From an uncultured Anaerolineales bacterium (lineage in GTDB: Bacteria > Chloroflexota > Anaerolineae > Anaerolineales > Villigracilaceae): DNA of 13,564 nucleotides. Below are positions 8,299 through 13,564 of this stretch, piece after piece. The notes under the pieces were generated by a model that saw only the letters and a program-made list of their open reading frames with translations, did not search any database and had not been told where the DNA came from. Each line of letters starts with the position of its first letter. Position 1 is the first letter of the stretch. The stretch covers positions 1 through 13,564 of the forward strand of contig CALFXA010000241.1 in NCBI GenBank assembly GCA_937928015.1, given 5' to 3'. The translations under genes were made by a program, and so were the position numbers.

Positions 8299-8373
8299 AA
8301 CAAATAGCCAAACAAAGAGGCGCTGAACGAGCACGCAACCAAACGGCTGGTCCTTAACCCTACATTTCCCTTA

Positions 8374-8411
8374 AAAAATTCCCAAGCCGATTGACTCGGG
8401 AATTTTTCTTT
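8374..8411 (+). terminator. Rho-independent terminator after the lipoprotein gene
   Basis: AAAAATTCCC (8374-8383) pairs perfectly with GGGAATTTTT (8398-8407). Two further pairs lie inside after one mismatch, and the plus strand continues CTTTCC. The stem and U-tract fit termination of the reductase/lipoprotein unit. The loop side contains the -35 box of the next promoter. The 75 bases between the lipoprotein stop and this hairpin (8299-8373) hold nothing I can identify. Confidence 0.8.
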
Positions 8412-8419
8412 CCTATAAT
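8391..8419 (+). promoter_or_regulatory. Sigma70 promoter of the lacI-sugar transport operon
   Basis: TTGACT (8391-8396) and a perfect TATAAT (8414-8419) are spaced by exactly 17 bases. Transcription would begin near 8426, inside the operator palindrome, leaving a leader of about 25 bases. The -35 box sits within the upstream terminator hairpin and the -10 box touches the operator, so a bound repressor would directly block RNA polymerase. Confidence 0.85.
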
Positions 8420-8452
8420 AATGTAAGCGCTTTCAGAAAGCGCTTACATTAT
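8418..8452. promoter_or_regulatory. Twin LacI-type operator, 35-bp perfect palindrome
   Basis: Two 17-base arms, ATAATGTAAGCGCTTTC (8418-8434) and its exact complement (8436-8452), flank a single A at 8435. Each arm contains AAGCGCTT (8425-8432 and 8438-8445), the centrally CG-symmetric core typical of LacI/GalR-family operators such as those bound by CcpA-like regulators. The two cores are 13 bp apart. The palindrome covers the end of the -10 box, the predicted start site and the first two bases of the lacI start codon, which argues for autorepression by the adjacent regulator. No second AAGCGCTT was seen in the window. Confidence 0.88.
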
Positions 8453-9464
8453 GGATACCCACAACCGCCCCCCTACCATTGCCGATGTCGCCCGCCAGGC
8501 GGGTGTTTCGATTGCCACGGTCAGCCGCGTGCTGAACGGGTCGACTCCCGTCGTGGGCGAGACCGCCGAACGCGTGCAGGAAGCCATCCGCGCCTTGAAG
8601 TATGTGCCGCGCACGGCGGCCCGCGTGCTCGCCAGCCGACGGACCAACACCATCGGTCTGCTGCTGCCCGAGATCAGCGACGCGTTCTTCTCGCCCATGC
8701 TGCGCGGAATCGAGGCCGCCGCCCGCGAGACAGGCTTTGACCTCCTCATCCACGTCACGGGCGAGCCTTCCAGCGCGACGCGCGCACATCCGCCGCTCGG
8801 CGAGCACAACACCGACGGCCTGCTGATCTTCACCGAAAGCCTCGAAGTGGAGGAGATCGAACGGCTGCACGCACTCGGCCTGCCGCTGGTGTTGATGCAT
8901 CAATCGGTCGAGAGCCATGAAATTCCCACCATCACCATCGAAAACAAGGACGGCGCCTTCCGCATTGTCGATCATCTGATCAAAGTGCATGGACGGCGCC
9001 GCATCGTTTATCTGCGCGGACCCGAACGCCACGAAGACTCGCTCTGGCGCGAACGCGGCTATTGCGAGGCGCTCGAAGCCAACGGCCTGCCCGTCGACCC
9101 AGAGCTGATCCGCGTGGGCGCGTTCGACCGTCAGACCGCCGAGGCAGCCGTCGGGGAGATGCTCAAGCGCGGCGTGGATTTCGACGCCGTCTTCAGCGGG
9201 GATGATGAATCCGCGCTGGGGGTTTTAACTGCGCTCCAGGCGGCAGGCCGCCATGTCCCCGACGATGTGGCTGTGGTCGGTTTCGACGACGTGCCCTTCG
9301 CCCCGTTCCTCGCCCCCGCGCTGACGACCGTCCGCGCGCCCATCGAGCAGGTCGGGCGCGAAGCGGTCAGGCAACTGGTCCGTCTCATTCGCGGCGAGCA
9401 AGCCGAAGCGCTGACCCTGCTCCCCACCGAGGTGATCGTCCGCAATTCCTGCGGTTGCAAGTGA
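8451..9464 (+). CDS. LacI-family transcriptional regulator
   Basis: A 337-residue LacI/GalR-family repressor. The N-terminal helix-turn-helix reads TIADVARQAGVSIATVSRVL (9-28), followed by the hinge helix region (about RTAARVLASRRT). The rest is a periplasmic-binding-protein-like effector domain starting at NTIGLLLPEISDAFFSPML. VFSGDDESALGVLTAL and PDDVAVVGFDDVPFAPFLAPALTTV are standard landmarks of the ligand/dimer core, and the tail is VIVRNSCGCK. The start ATG gives the usual eight residues before the HTH, and no later start is compatible with it. No Shine-Dalgarno is visible: the leader is the operator palindrome itself. The gene opens a carbohydrate operon and very likely represses itself and the four genes after it, with a sugar or sugar phosphate from the pathway as inducer (inference). 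Confidence 0.96.
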   Translation: MDTHNRPPTIADVARQAGVSIATVSRVLNGSTPVVGETAERVQEAIRALKYVPRTAARVLASRRTNTIGLLLPEISDAFFSPMLRGIEAAARETGFDLLIHVTGEPSSATRAHPPLGEHNTDGLLIFTESLEVEEIERLHALGLPLVLMHQSVESHEIPTITIENKDGAFRIVDHLIKVHGRRRIVYLRGPERHEDSLWRERGYCEALEANGLPVDPELIRVGAFDRQTAEAAVGEMLKRGVDFDAVFSGDDESALGVLTALQAAGRHVPDDVAVVGFDDVPFAPFLAPALTTVRAPIEQVGREAVRQLVRLIRGEQAEALTLLPTEVIVRNSCGCK

Positions 9465-9538
9465 AAGGAGGTTCGCCGCCTCATTGTCCCTGCCTCAAGG
9501 CTGACGTTTCCCAACCATATCATAAGGAGTGACGGAAG

Positions 9539-10837
9539 ATGAAAAAACTTTTCTCGCTGTTGAGCGTCCTGATGATTGCCAGTCTGCTGCTCTCGGCCTG
9601 CGGCGCGCAGAAGCCCGCCAGTACGGAACCGAAAGTCCTGCGGGTGTGGATTCAGTGGGGCGACAACCCCCAGCAGATCCAGGCCCTATTCGACAAGTAC
9701 ACCGCTGAAACGGGCATCAAGGTCGAAGTGACCGCCCCGCTCGAAGTGGACAAGATCCTGCCTGCGCTGACGGGCTCCGAGCCGCCCGACGTCCTCGTGT
9801 TGAGCGGCGGCGACCTGGTCAAGTCGTACTACAAAGAAGGCCTGGTCGATGAGTTGAGTCCCGCGATCAAAAGCGGCAACATCAACCTGACCGATTTCTT
9901 CGACGCCCCGCTGCAACAGTGCAGGATGGGCGACAAGATCCTGTGCCTGCCCTGGGGCTCGGACATGTACGCCCTGTTCTGGAACAAAGACCTCTTCGAA
10001 GCGGCAGGCCTCGACCCCAACACCCCGCCCGCCACGATGGAACAACTGGCCGAATTCTCCGAAAAGCTGACCAAGGTCAATGCCGACGGCACGCTCGAAC
10101 AAATCGGCTTCCTGCCCGACCAGGGCTGGGGTCACAGCGAGTTGTACACCAATATGTTCGGTGGCTTCTGGTACAACGAGGATGGCACGAAGATTACCGC
10201 CAACACCCAGCCCGTCATCGACGCGTTGAAATGGGAGCAGCAGTTCTACACCAAATACGGCGTGGACAACGTGCTGGCCTTCTCCTCGGGCTGGGCGGAT
10301 GCCTACATGTCTGGCGATTATCCGTTCTACACGGGCAAGCTGGCCATGTACGTGGATGGCGAATGGATGACGGGCCCGAACTTCATCAGTAAGTTCAAGC
10401 CCGAGGCCAGCTATGGCGTGGCTCCTTTCCCGCCGCCAGCCGATCATCCCGAGCGCGCCAACACGGGCGTCGCTTCTGGCACGGTGGCGGTCATCCCCAG
10501 CGGCGCAGCGGACAAGGAAGCGTCTGCCAAGCTGCTGGCATGGATGATGTCGCCCGCCATCGTGGCCGAAGAGTTCTGCTTCAACGCCAACCTACCCACC
10601 AGCAAGAAGGCCGCCGAAGATCCGTGCTTCACCAGCAATCCCAAGTTCAAGGTCTTCATGGACCTGATGTCCAATCCGAACGCCAAGGTCGTGGTCACCA
10701 CACCCATCTCGCTGGAGTTCAACGACGCCTGGACCCTGCTTGAAGAGCAGGTGCTGCACACGGGTGCCGACCCGCAGCCGCTGCTCGAAAAACTCCAAGC
10801 CGATTTCGAGCCGAAACTGGCTGAGTCGCTCAAGTAA
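9539..10837 (+). CDS. ABC transporter sugar-binding lipoprotein (family 1 extracellular solute-binding protein)
   Basis: A 432-residue solute-binding protein of the MalE/UgpB class. A basic start (MKK), a hydrophobic segment and the lipobox LLSAC (17-21) predict a lipoprotein anchored at C21. The mature part opens with the typical VLRVWIQWGDNPQQIQALFDKYTAETGIKVEV, followed by PPDVLVLSGGDLVKSYYKEGLVDEL and LPWGSDMYALFWNKDLFEAAGLDP. These are standard landmarks of carbohydrate-binding members. It is rich in Trp and Tyr in the ligand-cleft regions, as expected for stacking on sugar rings. Start: ATG, with AAGGAG (9524-9529) nine bases upstream. It lies 74 bases after lacI with no clear promoter of its own, so it is probably transcribed from the lacI promoter. 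The exact ligand is not visible; the GH1 neighbour suggests a beta-linked oligosaccharide. Confidence 0.95.
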   Translation: MKKLFSLLSVLMIASLLLSACGAQKPASTEPKVLRVWIQWGDNPQQIQALFDKYTAETGIKVEVTAPLEVDKILPALTGSEPPDVLVLSGGDLVKSYYKEGLVDELSPAIKSGNINLTDFFDAPLQQCRMGDKILCLPWGSDMYALFWNKDLFEAAGLDPNTPPATMEQLAEFSEKLTKVNADGTLEQIGFLPDQGWGHSELYTNMFGGFWYNEDGTKITANTQPVIDALKWEQQFYTKYGVDNVLAFSSGWADAYMSGDYPFYTGKLAMYVDGEWMTGPNFISKFKPEASYGVAPFPPPADHPERANTGVASGTVAVIPSGAADKEASAKLLAWMMSPAIVAEEFCFNANLPTSKKAAEDPCFTSNPKFKVFMDLMSNPNAKVVVTTPISLEFNDAWTLLEEQVLHTGADPQPLLEKLQADFEPKLAESLK

Positions 10838-10846
10838 CAAATATAA

Positions 10847-10882
10847 AGACCTCGGAAGTCTACCAATGGACTTCCGAGGTCT
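10847..10882 (+). other. Strong intercistronic hairpin after the binding-protein gene
   Basis: AGACCTCGGAAGTC (10847-10860) is exactly complementary to 10869-10882, giving a 14-bp perfect stem. The inner bases add a G-U and an A-U pair to leave a CCAA loop. It is followed by CCCCGAAAAG with no T-run, so it is not a classic terminator. It starts 9 bases after the binding-protein stop and ends 24 bases before the first permease. Known precedent: hairpins in this position stabilise the upstream message or attenuate read-through, so that binding protein exceeds permease. Confidence 0.8.
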
Positions 10883-10906
10883 CCCCGAAAAGCGAAAGAG
10901 GAAGCG

Positions 10907-11851
10907 ATGGACGAACTACGGATGACGGACAAGAAATTCTGGCCCCCAAGATTCAGAAAATGGAGCCGTCGCGAACGCGAGAACTTCAAGATCGGGATGC
11001 TGTTCCTGCTGCCGTGGACGATTGGCTTCCTGGCCTTCACCCTGTACCCTATGCTGGCCTCGCTGGTGTACAGCTTCGCCGTCTACCACGCGCGCCAGCC
11101 GCTCGAATGGGTGGGATTGAAGAACTACATCGACCTTTTTCAAGATGATTTATTCTGGACCGCACTCTACAACACGCTCTACATGGTGGTGATTGGCGTG
11201 CCGCTGACTCTATTGGCTTCTTTCTTTTGCGCCATCCTGCTCAACCTCAAAGTACGCGGACAGGCCTTTTACCGCGTCGTGTATTTCCTGCCGTCCATCG
11301 TGCCGACCGTGGCCAGCACCATCCTGTGGCTGTGGATTCTCAACCCGCAGGCGGGCATCCTGAACACCGTGTTGGGCTACGTCGGTATCCACGGCCCGAA
11401 CTGGATGAGCAACCCCGCCTGGTCCAAGCCTGGACTGATCATGCTGGGGCTGTGGGGCATGGGCAACACCATCATCATTTACCTCTCGGGCTTGCAGGAT
11501 GTGTCGGTCAGCCTGCTGGAAGCCGCCGAACTGGACGGGGCCAACTGGTGGCAACGCCTGTGGCACGTCACCGTTCCGATGGTTTCGCCCATCACGCTCT
11601 TCAATCTCATCACGGGCGTGATCGCCATGTTCCAATATTTCGCGCAGGCTTATGTCTTCCGCGGATTCCAGAACCTGGGCTACCCGTTGAACTCGACCCT
11701 GTTCTACAGCGTGCTGCTGTATCAGAACGCCTTCCAATGGCTGAAGATGGGATACGCCTCGGCCATGGCCTGGGTGCTGTTCATCATCATCCTGGTCTGC
11801 ACGCTGGCGTTACTGAAGGTCAGCGACAAGTTCACCTACTACGCAGGTTAA
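10907..11851 (+). CDS. Carbohydrate ABC transporter permease, MalF/UgpA type
   Basis: A 314-residue inner-membrane permease with about six transmembrane segments (near 30-55, 88-112, 125-147, 176-196, 228-252 and 283-305). The cytoplasmic EAA loop, the coupling site for the ATPase, reads EAAELDGANWWQRLWHVTVP (205-224), close to the consensus EAAxxDGA. It forms a heterodimeric channel with the next gene product. Start: ATG at 10907 with AGAGG/GAGGAAG just upstream; an in-frame ATG five codons later is an alternative but less well placed. The stop is three bases before the next start, which suggests translational coupling. It has no large MalF-like periplasmic P2 insertion. Confidence 0.95.
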   Translation: MDELRMTDKKFWPPRFRKWSRRERENFKIGMLFLLPWTIGFLAFTLYPMLASLVYSFAVYHARQPLEWVGLKNYIDLFQDDLFWTALYNTLYMVVIGVPLTLLASFFCAILLNLKVRGQAFYRVVYFLPSIVPTVASTILWLWILNPQAGILNTVLGYVGIHGPNWMSNPAWSKPGLIMLGLWGMGNTIIIYLSGLQDVSVSLLEAAELDGANWWQRLWHVTVPMVSPITLFNLITGVIAMFQYFAQAYVFRGFQNLGYPLNSTLFYSVLLYQNAFQWLKMGYASAMAWVLFIIILVCTLALLKVSDKFTYYAG

Positions 11852-11854
11852 GCC

Positions 11855-12982
11855 ATGACCACGATCCCCGCTCAATATCCCGACCCACGCCTCACGCAGA
11901 GCGAAGAGGCCCGTCAGCGTGCCCGCAGGAAGGGCATACGCAACTTCTTCAAGTCCTTGTCGAGTCATGCGCTCATCAGCTTCTTTGGACTTTTCTTCCT
12001 GGTGCCGTTCCTGTGGATGCTGATCACGGCCTTCAAGTCCAACGAGGACGTATTCCACACGCCGCCGCGCTGGCTGCCGTACGACAATGTCCGCGTGGTG
12101 GTCAACGGACAGGAATTGCCCCTTTATAACGTGATCACCCCTCAGGGCGAGAAGCAACTGGCCGCGGTCAAGATCGTCGAGGGTGTGGGGACCTTCGTCG
12201 ACCCGCTGCATCCAGACCAGGTCCAGGAATACGAAATCCAGCAGGGCGAGACCAAGATCGCCACGCCTGTGATGCACGTCAGCTTCCGCTGGCAGAATTT
12301 CCCAGACGCGATGAACCGCGCCAGCCGCCCGAGCGTGAACGCCAGCTTCTGGGTGTATTTCAAAAACAGCCTGATCATCGCCTTCTTCACCATCATCGGC
12401 ACGCTGCTTTCAAACGCGCCCGTGGCCTATGCCTTTGCGCGGCTGAAATTCCCCGGCCGCGACGCGTTGTTCGTGATCGTGCTGGCAACCATGATGCTGC
12501 CCTATCAGGTCACGATGATCCCGCTCTACCTGTTCTTCAACAACATCCTGCACTGGGGCGACACCTTCCTGCCGATCATCGTGCCCGCCTTCTTCGCCAA
12601 TGCCTACGATGTGTTCCTGCTGCGACAGTTCTTCCGCACCATCCCTGAGGAAATGTGCGACGCCGCCCGCGTGGATGGCGCCTCCGAGTGGCAGATCTTC
12701 ACGCGGCTGGTGATCCCGCTTTCGGTGCCGGTGCTGGCCACCGTCACGGTCTTCACCTTCCTGTGGGCGTGGAACGACTTCACGGGGCCGCTGCTCTTCC
12801 TCACCAGCCCCAAGAATTTCACCATGGCGCTTGGCTTGCAGGATTTCCAGAGTCAGCGTACCCTTGTGTGGAATCAGCTCATGGCCGCAGCCACCGTCTT
12901 CACGATCCCGATCGTGGTAGCCTTCTTCTTCGCGCAGAAGACTTTCATCCAGGGCATCAAGTTGACGGGCTCGAAGGAATGA
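11855..12982 (+). CDS. Carbohydrate ABC transporter permease, MalG/UgpE type, with enlarged extracytoplasmic loop
   Basis: The partner permease, 375 residues against roughly 270-300 for most MalG-type proteins. The first transmembrane segment (about 38-60) runs into ITAFKSNEDVFHTPPRWLP. Family members usually continue within a few residues to a segment like FRWQNFPDAMNRA. Here about 65 extra residues (78-143), beginning NVRVVVNGQELPLYNV and predicted beta-rich, intervene. Then come NSLIIAFFTIIGTLLSNAPVAYAFARLKFPG and the remaining five membrane segments. The EAA loop is EEMCDAARVDGASEWQIFTRLVIPL (265-289), with D274 and G275 kept. The C-terminus FIQGIKLTGSKE is typical. It starts three bases after the upstream permease. 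No ATPase gene follows in the window. Confidence 0.95.
   Translation: MTTIPAQYPDPRLTQSEEARQRARRKGIRNFFKSLSSHALISFFGLFFLVPFLWMLITAFKSNEDVFHTPPRWLPYDNVRVVVNGQELPLYNVITPQGEKQLAAVKIVEGVGTFVDPLHPDQVQEYEIQQGETKIATPVMHVSFRWQNFPDAMNRASRPSVNASFWVYFKNSLIIAFFTIIGTLLSNAPVAYAFARLKFPGRDALFVIVLATMMLPYQVTMIPLYLFFNNILHWGDTFLPIIVPAFFANAYDVFLLRQFFRTIPEEMCDAARVDGASEWQIFTRLVIPLSVPVLATVTVFTFLWAWNDFTGPLLFLTSPKNFTMALGLQDFQSQRTLVWNQLMAAATVFTIPIVVAFFFAQKTFIQGIKLTGSKE

Positions 12983-13564
<582 letters not shown>

Noticed and set aside
8232..8357. Short open frame overlapping the lipoprotein end (ends ...AERARNQTAGP), considered as a gene remnant
   Set aside because: It is about 40 codons with no start signal and no recognisable family, within what chance allows.
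8299..8373. Possible integron attC site after the AT-rich gene
   Set aside because: A single AT-rich gene with a structured tail suggested a cassette, but I could not find the paired core sites or the long imperfect palindrome that attC requires.
9465..9490. A strong AAAGGAGG directly after the lacI stop, as a ribosome site for a small gene
   Set aside because: The only nearby start-like codon (TTG) is poorly spaced and its frame closes after a few codons. The binding-protein gene has its own AAGGAG.

Overview
The window is high-GC bacterial DNA with a compact layout. Gene content and protein style point to Chloroflexota, probably class Anaerolineae. The clues are a rnc-smc pair, a LacI regulator ending in RNSCGC-K, lipoprotein sugar-binding proteins with an LLSAC lipobox, and a MalG-type permease with an enlarged extracytoplasmic loop. 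This placement is inference; no marker here proves it.

Left part, minus strand (1-6417). Reading leftward, the order is rnc (RNase III), a short gap with a hairpin, smc (chromosome condensation ATPase), then a terminator. A new sigma70-like promoter follows and drives a NuoE-NuoF fusion (NADH-binding diaphorase subunit). The first 20 codons of a [2Fe-2S] ferredoxin-domain subunit are cut off by the window start. Because the fusion is the first gene behind its own promoter, it looks like the diaphorase module of a soluble NAD-linked enzyme (HoxFU-type hydrogenase or formate dehydrogenase) rather than part of a complex I operon.

Middle, plus strand (6418-8411). An aldo/keto reductase with an intact catalytic tetrad is followed by an AT-rich gene for a predicted lipoprotein of unknown function. 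That gene differs sharply from its surroundings in base composition and looks acquired. A strong hairpin terminator closes this unit.

Right part, plus strand (8374-13564, continuing past the window). This is a carbohydrate-use operon: lacI-family regulator, sugar-binding lipoprotein, two ABC permeases and a GH1 beta-glycosidase (truncated by the window end). No ATPase gene is seen, so the transporter may use a shared one or one encoded further on. The likely physiology is uptake of a beta-linked gluco-oligosaccharide, intracellular hydrolysis by the GH1 enzyme, and release of LacI repression by the sugar. The control region is unusually dense. The -35 box (TTGACT) lies in the loop of the upstream terminator. 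A perfect TATAAT sits 17 bp downstream, and a 35-bp palindrome made of two LacI-type operators runs from the -10 box into the start codon. No Shine-Dalgarno is visible for lacI.

No tRNA, rRNA, CRISPR array, insertion sequence or gene-free stretch over 300 bases was seen. I found no clearly new multi-gene system. The most interesting signals are the lacI control region, the permease insertion, a substituted metal-ligand position in RNase III, and the AT-rich lipoprotein gene.
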